Origin: an uncultured bacterium
Lineage (GTDB): Bacteria > Verrucomicrobiota > Lentisphaeria > Victivallales > UBA1829
Direction: 5' to 3'
NCBI GenBank assembly: GCA_900548385.1
Contig: URKJ01000020.1
Span: 21,204-85,203 of the forward strand
DNA: 64,000 bases
The stretch's first letter is position 1. Each line of letters starts with the position of its first letter. Shown here piece by piece: positions 23,031 to 32,395 of the stretch. Position numbers and translations under genes: made by a program. Below the pieces are notes generated by a model that saw nothing but the letters and a program-made list of their open reading frames with translations, ran no database searches and was not told the DNA's origin.

Positions 23031-23783
23031 ATGAATTACAGAAATCATGTCGGAGGGCGGAACGGGAAATTCACCCTTGTAGAACTTCTTGTGGTAATTG
23101 CCGTGATCGCTATCCTGACCGCTCTGCTGCTGCCGGCACTGAATTCGGCAAGGGAAAAAGCGAGAGGGATCAGTTGTCTGAACAATCAGAAGCAGTTGGG
23201 AAATTATTCCACGGTCTATACGATGGAGAATGAGGACTGGGTGATTCCTTCGTACAGCTATTATTCGATTCCGGCGGCATTTACCGAGCGGAAGATTCCC
23301 GGAATGTGGTTTTATTTCATGGCAAAGATGTCGGGATTCGGGAAAATTACCGATATTGTCACGCAATCCGCGATGCAGAAAGGGCTGCCGATGATGAGTT
23401 GCCCGTCGAGCGAGTGGAGGAGCAGCCATGTTCTGGGTGAGGGAACCGTGGTGGTCGGGAATTACATGTACAGCAACCATTACGGTGCGATTTCCTCCGG
23501 TACCACATGGCAGTACGATGATCAGTATCTTTGCAGGCCCATCAAAATCACGCAGGCTAAGAACGTGTCGCGTCTTTTGCAGATTACGGAGGCGCGGTCG
23601 GAGACTTACGGGGTTGCACTGTTCCGGTTTCAGTCGTACAGCGGTTTGCTGAAAGATTACGCTCCCCGTCACACCGGGCGCGCTTCCTGTCTTTATCTGG
23701 ACGGACATGCCGCGCTCCAGAAGTTTTATCCGATGCAGCGTTACTACCGTCCCGATGGAACGATGAAACCTTATAATCCCTGA
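23031..23783 (+). CDS. Pseudopilin, first gene of a glycosidase operon
   Basis: A 250-residue protein with the prepilin start GKFTLVELLVVIAVIAILT: Glu at +5, one hydrophobic helix, and Lys rather than Gly before the predicted cleavage site. The leader is longer than in the first copy (12 residues). The Cys pair (CLNNQKQLG and MSCPSSEW) and the end motif RHTGRASCLYLDGHAALQ match the other two pseudopilins in the window. GGAGGT sits before the ATG. It is followed after 11 bp by a secreted CBM9-like protein, which in turn overlaps a GH13-like giant, repeating the gene order seen at the right end of the window. Confidence 0.88.
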   Translation: MNYRNHVGGRNGKFTLVELLVVIAVIAILTALLLPALNSAREKARGISCLNNQKQLGNYSTVYTMENEDWVIPSYSYYSIPAAFTERKIPGMWFYFMAKMSGFGKITDIVTQSAMQKGLPMMSCPSSEWRSSHVLGEGTVVVGNYMYSNHYGAISSGTTWQYDDQYLCRPIKITQAKNVSRLLQITEARSETYGVALFRFQSYSGLLKDYAPRHTGRASCLYLDGHAALQKFYPMQRYYRPDGTMKPYNP

Positions 23784-23794
23784 GGCTTCGGATC

Positions 23795-24712
23795 ATGGCC
23801 CGGACTTTGATTTTTCTGCTGTTTACAGCATTCCTTTGTTCTGCAGGAGCGCAGGATCTGACTTTGGAGGAACTGGACTCTCTTTTTGCAGACTGTGCCG
23901 GAACACCTTCGGAGTATGCGGTTCGCACTGCTAAAAACTGGTTCATGCGGTGTGCGTTTTACCGGTTGGACGGTTCGGCGCTCCGCCCGGCAGTGGAACT
24001 TCAGTGCCGGAGTGATGCCGAAGCCCGGAAACGGATCCGGACGCTTTCGGAAGATGTCCGGCGCGGTCGGAATTGGAAACTTCCGCGGCCGGAGCTTGCC
24101 GTTCCTTTTATCGGGGCAGTCCGGATTGACGGGATCATATCGCCGGAGGAGTATACGCGTTCGGCACGGCTTGAAGGCGAGATTCCAATCAATGAACAGA
24201 CCGTAAAAGCCGGAGGCGGACATCGCTGGTATTTTGCCTGGGACAACCGTTTCTTTTATTTTGCCGCGGAAATTGCGGATCCGGATATACAGCTCTGCAA
24301 AGAGCGGCCTTACGAGGCGGATTCCGTGGAACTGTTTCTGCTTCCGGAACCGCTGTTGAGCAGTTACTGGGAAATCGTCGTTTCGCCGTCGGGGGAGCGG
24401 TTTTGCGCATGGCATACACTGGGAAAATATGGACAGCGCAGTTCATTCTTCATCGCGCCGGAAAGTTTGAAGACGGCGGCACGGCGCACCGGAAGCGGGT
24501 ATTGCGTGGAGATCGCGTTTCCTTTTTCCGCTCTTCCATCGCTTTCGGAGCGGCTCCCGTACAACGGAGCGGCAATGTTTCTGATGGTGTGCCGGACCGA
24601 CCGGCAGAAAAACGGTGGAGTCGCCGTTACGGCTCCGGTTCCTCTGCTCTATGGAGGACATAATATTTACGGGTATATAAAAGCAACTTTGAAGCGACAG
24701 GAGTTATTATGA
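23795..24712 (+). CDS. Secreted CBM9-like carbohydrate-binding protein
   Basis: A 305-residue protein with signal peptide (MARTLIFLLFTAFLCSAGA, cleavage before QD). After a helical N-terminal part comes a beta-sandwich of the family 9 carbohydrate-binding type: VRIDGIISPEEYTRSARL, the WYFAWDNRFFYFAAEIADPD strand pair, ADSVELFLLPE, SYWEIVVSPSGE and a closing PLLYGGHNIYGY. The same framework, including the identical total length and PLLYGGHNI ending, recurs in the lipoprotein at 57310. No catalytic motif is seen. It probably holds a glycan for the enzyme encoded next, whose ATG overlaps its stop codon by four bases. Confidence 0.8.
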   Translation: MARTLIFLLFTAFLCSAGAQDLTLEELDSLFADCAGTPSEYAVRTAKNWFMRCAFYRLDGSALRPAVELQCRSDAEARKRIRTLSEDVRRGRNWKLPRPELAVPFIGAVRIDGIISPEEYTRSARLEGEIPINEQTVKAGGGHRWYFAWDNRFFYFAAEIADPDIQLCKERPYEADSVELFLLPEPLLSSYWEIVVSPSGERFCAWHTLGKYGQRSSFFIAPESLKTAARRTGSGYCVEIAFPFSALPSLSERLPYNGAAMFLMVCRTDRQKNGGVAVTAPVPLLYGGHNIYGYIKATLKRQELL

Positions 24713-27700
24713 CAAAAAAGTTGATCGGCCTTTTTATTCCATTTCTTTTTCTTGCGTTTTCCGGCATGGCGGGAGAGAAAACTGTAACTGCCGGGAAATG
24801 GAGTTTCACTTACGATACGGAAAGCGGATTCTGGAAAGAGATGAAGTGGGACGGTGTTCCCGTTTCCGTGAATCCGGGAAATCTGGCACCGTTTTTCTGG
24901 GGACCGGAATGGCCGACCGGAAAGCCTGAGGTGAAACCGGGACTTTTCCGGTATCTTGATACGTTGATCCCGGAAGAGTACAGGAAGATTCCGCAAAAAG
25001 CGGAATCCATCCGGCTGAGCGGTCATCGCTGGTCCGTTTCCGATTCGACTCTGACTCTGGAATATGAGATCGGCAAATACAAAGTTGCGGATATTCTGAA
25101 TTTCGGTACCGGGACGGACCCTGATCTGTTCCGCCGGACCTGGGAGCTGTCGCTCCGTCCCGGAGCGGAGCAGAGTTTCTTTTTTACCAGTCCGCAGTTG
25201 AATATGCCGGTTGTTCCGGCGGGAAATTATTTCTTCCCCGGACAGCTCCGCTATCCGGATAACGTCACGGTGAAACCGGTTGCCGGGCTCGGCGCGAACG
25301 GGCGGGCGGAGGGCCCCGGCTACAGCACGCTTCCGATGCTGCTGGAACAGAACGGGCTCTGTGCGATCCTGTTCGGCGATCCTCTGAAAGACAAATCCGA
25401 TATGCAGATCGTCAGGACGGGCGGGTATGCGATGGTTCAATACAATTTCAAATCATACGGGATCCTCGAACCCGGCGAAAAGCAGGTTATCGGGCCCGCA
25501 TATTTCAAACCCGCCCGGAAAACATTGCAGGAGCAGATGACGAAGGGGATCCGGGAATTGTACCGTACAGTTGGGCTTTCCGTTCCGGGGAACCGTCCCG
25601 AATGGCTGAGGGATGCGGTTATTTTCAATGCGTCGGTTGGCGGGTCCTCTTACAGCAAGCCGCTCACGCTCGGCGGGTTTCATGCCGCCCGGAAAGAACT
25701 GCTGCCGCGGGTCCGTGCACTTGGCTTCAATACGGTCTGGTTCCGTCCGGTCGGGGAGGTTATGCCGTATCATCCGCGGGATTATTTCAAAGTGAATCCC
25801 GCTTACGGCACTGCGGAAGAATATCGGGAATTGGTGCGTGCAGCTCATGATTCCGGGATGCGGGTTGTACAGGGAATTGTTCCGCACGGGACAAATGCGG
25901 CGTCGGGCGCGGTCCGCGGCAATTCGCCGGAAGCGCTGATCGTTGATAAAAAAGGGGAAATCCCCCGCTATATGGCTTTTGACTACATGTCTCCGGAATG
26001 GCAGGCATATATGAAAAAAGTCGCCGTGTTCTTTGCCGCCGACTATGGAGCGGATGCTTTGCGGATCGACCTTGCAGATGGTTCTTATCCAAACTGGCGG
26101 AAGCGGGATTCTTTTCAGAATGGTCTGGTTCCTGCCAATGTTCCGGCGGAATGGTGGAAAGCGGAACTGAAAAAACGGAACGGCAGACTTGCCCCGCTTC
26201 CGTATTCGCGTGTCAGTCTGCCGCGCCGTCAGGGCGGATTGGAAATGTCGCGGGCAATCCGTGAGGGACTCCGTTCCGTGAAGCCGGAAGGTGCGGTTCT
26301 CGGAGAGGTCCAGTATGCGCCGTATATGACGGAGAATGATGTGATCTATGACAAGGAGCTCTGTCATTATTTTCTGCGCGGAGTCTCCTGGTGCAATTCT
26401 TTGGCGAAAGACAGCAAAGTGAACTGGGTGCAATCGCTTTCGCATCGGCTGGAACAGCAGGAATATGTGGAGCCGGAACATACATTGCGGCTCCGTTTCA
26501 CGGAAACGCACGACTACACGAAAACGGTTCAGATTGTCGGAGTGAATGCCGCCCGCGCCGCCACCGCGATGAATTTTATTCTGGATGGCGTTCCGATGGT
26601 CCTGCAGGATTTTGACGAAGGCAACGGAGAATTCCTGCGCCGTCTGATCGCCGCCCGTATGGGGCTTCCGGAGCTCCGCCGCGGCGGAACGGTGTATCTG
26701 CATGGCCGGATTACGCCGCGTGACGTGTTCGGATGTCTGCGGACTATGGGGGATAAATCCTCGCTGTGCCTTATTAATTTTACCGCATATCCGCGTAACG
26801 TCCGTGTCCGGCTTCCTGATGGGATCGCGTTTGCCGGAGGCGTGTTTCTGGATGCGTTCACCGGGGAGAAGCTGCCTGCTGAAATAACGACGGAAGTGCG
26901 GATGGCTCCTTATGAGGCAAAGATTCTTGCACTCCGTTCTGCGGACGAGAGTCTGCCGTTCGTCAAGCCGGTTCCGGAACCGGCAAAAACGGAACCCGCG
27001 GAAGGAGAGGTTCGTTTTAAACGGAATCAATGGGGATCTCCGGTCATTACGACATCTGTTTATTCGCTGGGGATCAGCAACGTGACGGGGATGTTGTCCC
27101 GCTTTACCGGAAAGAATGGCGAGATCCTGCTGGATGAATCCCGTTTTCTGAAACCGGAGCGAACTTTGCTGGGAGCTCCGTCGCAGCCGTCGGTACGCTG
27201 GAACGGCAGGGAACGCAAGACTTCATTCGGCTGGACTCTGTCCGGAGTCGCCGTTTTGCCGGATGGAGAACGTGTTTCGCTGAATTGGAATTTTTATCCG
27301 GACCATGCCGAACTGGAAACGGAATTGCTTTCCGACAGCGGGAAAAATCTTGATCTTGCACTGGCGTTTACCCGCCGGAATGTCCGCCGGTATCAGGTGA
27401 ATACCGCGGAAGGACTGCTTGATGATGAATTCCGCTCCCGTTTCGGGGAAGGCACGCCGGGGAATCTGAACCGTTACTCCTGGCGGATTTACGGAACACC
27501 GGTTATCTGGCAGTCGGATATTCAACCGCTGGATTTCCGCAGACCGCTGATCGGAGCATTCGGAAAAACCGGAGTGTTTGTCGGTTTGAAATCTCCGCTG
27601 ACCGGACATCCCGTCAATGTTATGCTTTTAGACCGGGTTGCGGGGAAGCCGCGCTGGTGTGCGGCGTTTTTCTATAAGGATTCGCAGACGCGGGAACCGG

Positions 27701-28359
27701 CTGCCCGGCTGTTCCCTGCACATAAATTTACGGTTACACTGACACCGTCCGACGCTCCTCTTGTTTCCGCAAATGATAATCCTCCGGTCAAATCCGGGAT
27801 CGCATCGTTACGGAACCTGAGTTACGGATGGCTGGTTCGTGCTCCCGGTTATGAGATGGAGCTGTCGCGCGTCGGCGGATCCGTTCTCCGGTGGAGTGCG
27901 GGGAAACGCCGGCTTCTTTCCGGAGGATCGCTTGTCGTGCAGAACGGCATGTGGACGCAGGATAGCGAATACGAAGCCTCTGTCCGCATCCGGCAGGATG
28001 GAAAGAGTCTGAAAATGCTGTTCAGCGGGGTGTTCAAAAACGGCAGTATTTCGCATTCTGCCGGGAAAATGCAGACGCCGCCGCTCCGGTTCTATGTACT
28101 TTATACGTTCGGAGAATCCAGTCGGATCCGGGTCGATTGCGGAGTGCAGTCGGAAGGAAAGCGGACGGAAAAAGAGCTGTCCGTCGGTTGGCGGGCTGCG
28201 GGCGGCAAGCGGTTTGCCTTGAAACCGCTTGGAAAAGAAAACTGGAAATCCGCAAGCGTCAAAGACAGCGTGCTTTGGACCGTTCCCGGTCTGAGTGCCG
28301 CAACTCTTTCCGACGGCAAGTGGCATCACTTCAGTTTTCAGCTGGAACCTCATCCATGA
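24709..28359 (+). CDS. Giant secreted, divergent GH13-like glycosidase
   Basis: A 1,216-residue protein with signal peptide (MTKKLIGLFIPFLFLAFSGMA). Residues 20-290 are beta-rich. From about 300 a GH13-type barrel can be followed: RDAVIFNASVGG, PRVRALGFNTVWFRPVGEVMPYHP, then region II ALRIDLADGS with nucleophile D454. Region III is VLGEVQYAP with acid/base E533, and region IV is FTETHDYTKTV with D602. The spacing of the triad fits. Region I is abnormal: the usual D-x-x-x-N-H is replaced by GIVPHGT. A C-domain follows (to about 750), and then a 450-residue beta-rich module of unknown type. Substrate is unknown. It overlaps the CBM9-like gene by four bases and precedes the GH63-like gene by 57 bp. 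Confidence 0.8.
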   Translation: MTKKLIGLFIPFLFLAFSGMAGEKTVTAGKWSFTYDTESGFWKEMKWDGVPVSVNPGNLAPFFWGPEWPTGKPEVKPGLFRYLDTLIPEEYRKIPQKAESIRLSGHRWSVSDSTLTLEYEIGKYKVADILNFGTGTDPDLFRRTWELSLRPGAEQSFFFTSPQLNMPVVPAGNYFFPGQLRYPDNVTVKPVAGLGANGRAEGPGYSTLPMLLEQNGLCAILFGDPLKDKSDMQIVRTGGYAMVQYNFKSYGILEPGEKQVIGPAYFKPARKTLQEQMTKGIRELYRTVGLSVPGNRPEWLRDAVIFNASVGGSSYSKPLTLGGFHAARKELLPRVRALGFNTVWFRPVGEVMPYHPRDYFKVNPAYGTAEEYRELVRAAHDSGMRVVQGIVPHGTNAASGAVRGNSPEALIVDKKGEIPRYMAFDYMSPEWQAYMKKVAVFFAADYGADALRIDLADGSYPNWRKRDSFQNGLVPANVPAEWWKAELKKRNGRLAPLPYSRVSLPRRQGGLEMSRAIREGLRSVKPEGAVLGEVQYAPYMTENDVIYDKELCHYFLRGVSWCNSLAKDSKVNWVQSLSHRLEQQEYVEPEHTLRLRFTETHDYTKTVQIVGVNAARAATAMNFILDGVPMVLQDFDEGNGEFLRRLIAARMGLPELRRGGTVYLHGRITPRDVFGCLRTMGDKSSLCLINFTAYPRNVRVRLPDGIAFAGGVFLDAFTGEKLPAEITTEVRMAPYEAKILALRSADESLPFVKPVPEPAKTEPAEGEVRFKRNQWGSPVITTSVYSLGISNVTGMLSRFTGKNGEILLDESRFLKPERTLLGAPSQPSVRWNGRERKTSFGWTLSGVAVLPDGERVSLNWNFYPDHAELETELLSDSGKNLDLALAFTRRNVRRYQVNTAEGLLDDEFRSRFGEGTPGNLNRYSWRIYGTPVIWQSDIQPLDFRRPLIGAFGKTGVFVGLKSPLTGHPVNVMLLDRVAGKPRWCAAFFYKDSQTREPAARLFPAHKFTVTLTPSDAPLVSANDNPPVKSGIASLRNLSYGWLVRAPGYEMELSRVGGSVLRWSAGKRRLLSGGSLVVQNGMWTQDSEYEASVRIRQDGKSLKMLFSGVFKNGSISHSAGKMQTPPLRFYVLYTFGESSRIRVDCGVQSEGKRTEKELSVGWRAAGGKRFALKPLGKENWKSASVKDSVLWTVPGLSAATLSDGKWHHFSFQLEPHP

Positions 28360-28416
28360 GCCGGAAAATGGGAAAACCGGATCCGACGGATTCAATTGCA
28401 TAAGTGAGGAAATGAA

Positions 28417-29901
28417 ATGATGATCATCGCAGAAAACTCTTTGCCGGGAAAGCTCCATTCAGCGGAAAAAAACGGACACGGGCCCGGACATCCCCGTATC
28501 GTGTTTGAGGCTCTGCCGGAACTGGCGGACTTTTCGGAATTCGCATGGGCATGTATTGCAGACCATGTGACGGAATGTCCCGGAGCGCCGCAATCGCCCT
28601 ATATGGATGAGGGATTTGCCCGTGACCGCATCTGGATCTGGGATACTTGTTTTATGGCGCTTTACTGCAAGTATGCGTCCGGAAATTTTCCGGGGATTGA
28701 AAGTCTGAACAATTTCTATGAGCCCATGCTTGATGGACGGGAAACACCGTTGAAGATTCATATTCCGGACAATCCCCCACTGTTTGCCTGGGCGGAGATG
28801 GAAAATTACCGGATCACCGGAAAAAGGGATCGTCTGGAGGAAATCTTTTTCCGGAAGCGGTATCCGCAGAAGATGTTCCGGCTTTTCGAATCGTTTCGCG
28901 CCGGCGGAATCCTGTCCTTTATGGGTTCGGTTTTTCCGGTGCAATGGGAGAAAACGCCGTTCGGTTATCACTGGTCCGGCGGCCGGTGCGGCATGGACAA
29001 CACGCCGCGCGGCGGTTTTCCGCGGACCGTTATTGACAACGATCCCGCTTACCGGAACGTCCTGTTTCTCGATGCCGCCGCACAGCAGGCGCTTTCCGCC
29101 CGGATTATCCATGAGGTTACCGGAGAGCCGGGATTTCTTGCGGAATACCGCCGTCTTGCAGAACTGCTGAATTCCCGTTACTGGGACGAGGAGGATGGCT
29201 GCTATTACGATATTGAGTCCGGTTCTCCGCATCGCCGGATCAAAGTGATGACTCCTGCGTCGTTCTGGCCGCTGCTGGCAGGGATTGCATCGCAGGAACA
29301 GGCGGAGCGGATGGCGCGTCATGCGGAAGATCCTGCGGAACTCGGAGGGATCGTACCGTTTCCGTCGGTTGCGCGGAATTCTCCATATTTTGAACCGGAC
29401 GGCGGGTACTGGCGCGGCGGAGTCTGGCTTCCGACCGCCTATATGGCGATCAAGGCGCTTGAACAGTACGGTTTTTATGAACTTGCGGATCGGCTTGCCG
29501 GACGGATCGTCATGCACCAGTTTCATACCTGGAAGGAGTTTGAGCCGCATACGGTATGGGAGGCCTATTCCCCGACCCGTCATGCTCCTTCGTCCTGTAA
29601 ATACAACAGCGGGGAGCCGTATGCCAAACCGGATTTCTGCGGATGGTCCGCGCTCGGCCCGGTCAACCTGATCATTGAGAATCTGCTGGGCATCCGTGCG
29701 GATGGTGTCGGGCGCGTTGTCCGTTGGCGGTTGCATCAGACCTGCCGTCACGGAATCCGTGATCTGCAGTTCGGCGGAGTTTCCGCGTCGCTGCTGTATG
29801 ACGGCGGCGGGGTGACGGTGGAAACATCTGCGCCGTTTCTTTTGGAGATCAACGGCAGGCAGTATGCCGTTGAGGCGGGAACGGACCGGATCAGCCTGTG
29901 A
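28417..29901 (+). CDS. GH63-like (alpha/alpha)6-barrel glycosidase, cytoplasmic
   Basis: A 494-residue protein without signal peptide. Motifs of GH63 and related trehalase/glucosidase barrels are present: RDRIWIWDTCFMALYCKYASG near 68-85 (shown in part), MDNTPRGG near 194, VLFLDAAAQQAL, GGYWRGGVWLPTAYM near 330 and TVWEAYSPT near 386. The Asp in MDNTPRG and the Glu in VWEAYSP are the likely catalytic residues by family analogy. Bacterial members cleave alpha-glucosides, mannosylglycerate or related small sugars. Its place after a secreted GH13-like enzyme suggests it finishes the breakdown of imported oligosaccharides. GAGGAAATGAA precedes a double ATG; the first was taken. Confidence 0.82.
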   Translation: MMIIAENSLPGKLHSAEKNGHGPGHPRIVFEALPELADFSEFAWACIADHVTECPGAPQSPYMDEGFARDRIWIWDTCFMALYCKYASGNFPGIESLNNFYEPMLDGRETPLKIHIPDNPPLFAWAEMENYRITGKRDRLEEIFFRKRYPQKMFRLFESFRAGGILSFMGSVFPVQWEKTPFGYHWSGGRCGMDNTPRGGFPRTVIDNDPAYRNVLFLDAAAQQALSARIIHEVTGEPGFLAEYRRLAELLNSRYWDEEDGCYYDIESGSPHRRIKVMTPASFWPLLAGIASQEQAERMARHAEDPAELGGIVPFPSVARNSPYFEPDGGYWRGGVWLPTAYMAIKALEQYGFYELADRLAGRIVMHQFHTWKEFEPHTVWEAYSPTRHAPSSCKYNSGEPYAKPDFCGWSALGPVNLIIENLLGIRADGVGRVVRWRLHQTCRHGIRDLQFGGVSASLLYDGGGVTVETSAPFLLEINGRQYAVEAGTDRISL

Positions 29902-29957
29902 GAGACGCGGAAAGCGGCAGATGCCGGAGACGGTATGAGGAAATCTTCGGAAAATAC

Positions 29958-29985
29958 TTGAAAATTTGAAAACAGATATTATGGT
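29958..29985 (+). promoter_or_regulatory. Weak candidate promoter of the Wzt-glycosyltransferase operon
   Basis: TTGAAA (29958-29963), 16-base spacer, TATGGT (29980-29985), 51 bases before the ATG at 30037. The -10 is poor. Confidence 0.3.
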
Positions 29986-30036
29986 AACGGAGTCAAAACA
30001 AGCAGAAAAAAACATTCACGAATACCGATTGGGAAA

Positions 30037-31326
30037 ATGTCGTCTCCGATTTTACAGGTGGAAAATCTCAGTAAATATTACCAGATCCGTCATGATGTGG
30101 TTGATCCGTATTCCACATTGTCCGGAGCGCTTGCCGACGCCGGGCGGAACCTGTTTCATTATCTTCTTCATCCGGCGGGAAAAAGCAGAAAAGTCACCAG
30201 AGAGACTTTCAAGGCTTTGGACGATGTGTCGTTTGAGGTCAACCGCGGAGACCGGATCGGGATTGTCGGATGCAACGGCGCGGGTAAATCGACTCTTCTG
30301 AAGCTGCTCAGCCGGATTACGGAACCGAGTCGCGGAAGCATCCGAATCCGCGGACGGCTTTCGAGCCTGCTGGAAGTCGGAACGGGCTTTCACTCGGAAT
30401 TGAGCGGACGGGAAAATATCTTTCTGAACGGTTCGATTCTCGGAATGAAGCAGGCGGAGATCCGGCGGAAATTTGATGCCATCGTGGATTTTGCCGGAGT
30501 GGAAAAGTTCCTGGATACTCCGGTCAAGCGGTATTCCAGCGGAATGTATGTGCGGCTTGCGTTTGCCGTCGCCGCGCATCTGGAGCCGGATATTCTGCTG
30601 ATTGACGAAGTGCTCGCCGTCGGAGACATGGAATTCCAGAAGAAATGTCTCGGAAAGATGAATGACATTTCAAAAGACGAAGGCCGCACGATTCTTTTTG
30701 TCAGCCACAACATGGAGGCGCTTACCTCACTGTGCGACCGCGCAATTCTTCTGGAGTCCGGGAAACTGACCATGGATGCGGACTGCGAACAGGTGGTTCT
30801 GCAGTATGCAAAATCCATCGCCAGCACAAAAGCGGCTCCTCTGAGTGAGTTCAGAGCCCGGCAGAGCCGTTCGACCGGCGAGGTCCTGTTCCAGGATATG
30901 CAGATCGAAACGGAGACCGGTTCTCCGATTCCGAAGACCGGGGAACGCGTGCGGTTCCGGTTCTTTTTCAAACACCGGGATCCGTCAAAACCTTTTTCCA
31001 ACATGATATTCAGCATGACGATCGGGAACCTTTTTCATCCGCTGTTCAATCTGCATTACAGCATGGGGGCGGACGGCGGCGCCGCGGTATTGCAGGATGG
31101 AGACTGTCTGGAATGTTCCATTCCGAGACTGCCGCTGACGGAAGGTGATTACTATATCAATCTTTTTATCGGTCAGCCCCATTCCCAAGCCGATTGTCTG
31201 GAAAATATTCCCTTCCCGGTTCTTGGCGCCCGTTTTCAATCCGGTCAACGGAACTGCGGGGACATGCACAAAGGAAACGTTACCCTGATTCCCCATGAAT
31301 TTACACTGAGGGGAAAACATGATTGA
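30037..31326 (+). CDS. Wzt-type polysaccharide export ABC ATPase with C-terminal glycan-binding domain
   Basis: A 429-residue protein. The ATPase (about 1-250) has Walker A GCNGAGKST near residue 77, signature YSSGMYVRLAF and Walker B ILLIDEVLAVGD. The insertion between the first strand and Walker A (YSTLSGALADAGRNLFHYLL) is typical of O-antigen and teichoic-acid exporters. Residues 280-429 form a beta-sandwich like the Wzt C-terminal domain that recognises the finished polymer. The permease partner (Wzm) is not in the window. The stop overlaps the next glycosyltransferase start by eight bases. Likely role: surface polysaccharide export. Confidence 0.9.
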   Translation: MSSPILQVENLSKYYQIRHDVVDPYSTLSGALADAGRNLFHYLLHPAGKSRKVTRETFKALDDVSFEVNRGDRIGIVGCNGAGKSTLLKLLSRITEPSRGSIRIRGRLSSLLEVGTGFHSELSGRENIFLNGSILGMKQAEIRRKFDAIVDFAGVEKFLDTPVKRYSSGMYVRLAFAVAAHLEPDILLIDEVLAVGDMEFQKKCLGKMNDISKDEGRTILFVSHNMEALTSLCDRAILLESGKLTMDADCEQVVLQYAKSIASTKAAPLSEFRARQSRSTGEVLFQDMQIETETGSPIPKTGERVRFRFFFKHRDPSKPFSNMIFSMTIGNLFHPLFNLHYSMGADGGAAVLQDGDCLECSIPRLPLTEGDYYINLFIGQPHSQADCLENIPFPVLGARFQSGQRNCGDMHKGNVTLIPHEFTLRGKHD

Positions 31327-32395
31327 CGGCGTATCCGAGAATCTCAATACAGGCGGTGCGGCGTGTGCCGGTGACCGGCGGAAAACACCGGAGCGTCCCG
31401 CTGTTTCCATTCTGATCCCGATTTATAATGTGGAACGCTATTTGCGCGAGTGTCTGGATTCTGTCATCGGTCAGACTCTGCGGGAGATCGAAATCATCTG
31501 CATTAACGACGGTTCCGCCGACTCCTGTCCGGCGATCATTGCGGAATATGCGGCAAAGGATTCCCGGATCGTTGTCCTGAACAAGAAGAATTCCGGTTAT
31601 GGCGACAGCATGAATCAGGGACTCGGTCTTGCCCGGGGCGAATACATCGGGATTGTCGAACCGGACGATTATGTCGTTCCTTCCATGTTTGAACTGCTTT
31701 ACCGGACTGCAAGCGAAAACCGCTGCGAGCTGGTCAAGAGCAATTTTTACACGTTTCATACCCATAAAGGAAACCGGAAGATTAAGAATGTGGTCACAAC
31801 CCGGCTGAATGAACTGTTCCGGAAAGAGCTGACGCAGGAGGATACCGTTGCATATCTGCAAAATCAATGTCTACCGCTTGCCTATTGGTCCGCCATTTAT
31901 TCGGCGGAATTTCTGGACCGCCACAGGCTCCGGTTCAACCCGACTCCCGGAGCATCCTATCAGGATTTCGGCTTTTTTCACAAGGCTCTTTTCTGTGTCC
32001 GGAAATGGCGCCTGATCCCGGAACACACCTATTATTACCGGCAGGACAATCCGAACGCTTCGATGATGGCAAAGGACAAATATCTGTGTATTCATCAGGA
32101 ATTTCAGTCGATCCGGGCGTTTCTTGCGGAGCACGGGGTTGCGGAAGTTCCACTGCGTCCGATCCTGACAAAGCTGCAGGTGGAACATTATCTTTTGAAC
32201 TATCAGCGGGTGGCGACTCCGTATAAATGGACCGTCATACAGAATATCAGAAACGAGTTCCGCGAACTGGAACGCGAACGGAAGACGGATTATTCCCTGC
32301 TTTCCCGGTTTCACCGGTTCCGTCTCCGGCTGGTCCTGTTTTCTCCGCTTCTGTTCCGCTTTCTTTCCCGGCTCCGGAACGGAGAATGGCAATGA
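31319..32395 (+). CDS. GT2-family glycosyltransferase
   Basis: A 358-residue GT-A enzyme. After a 28-residue polar extension comes VSILIPIYNVERYLRECLDSV, then ICINDGSADS and the metal-binding D-x-D region GIVEPDDYV near residue 113. The C-terminal part contains YYYRQDNPNAS, seen in many capsule GT2 proteins. It adds a sugar from a nucleotide donor to a lipid-linked or growing glycan at the inner membrane face. It overlaps the exporter ATPase gene upstream (eight bases) and the GT8 gene downstream (four bases), so the three are one translational unit. Confidence 0.92.
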   Translation: MIDGVSENLNTGGAACAGDRRKTPERPAVSILIPIYNVERYLRECLDSVIGQTLREIEIICINDGSADSCPAIIAEYAAKDSRIVVLNKKNSGYGDSMNQGLGLARGEYIGIVEPDDYVVPSMFELLYRTASENRCELVKSNFYTFHTHKGNRKIKNVVTTRLNELFRKELTQEDTVAYLQNQCLPLAYWSAIYSAEFLDRHRLRFNPTPGASYQDFGFFHKALFCVRKWRLIPEHTYYYRQDNPNASMMAKDKYLCIHQEFQSIRAFLAEHGVAEVPLRPILTKLQVEHYLLNYQRVATPYKWTVIQNIRNEFRELERERKTDYSLLSRFHRFRLRLVLFSPLLFRFLSRLRNGEWQ

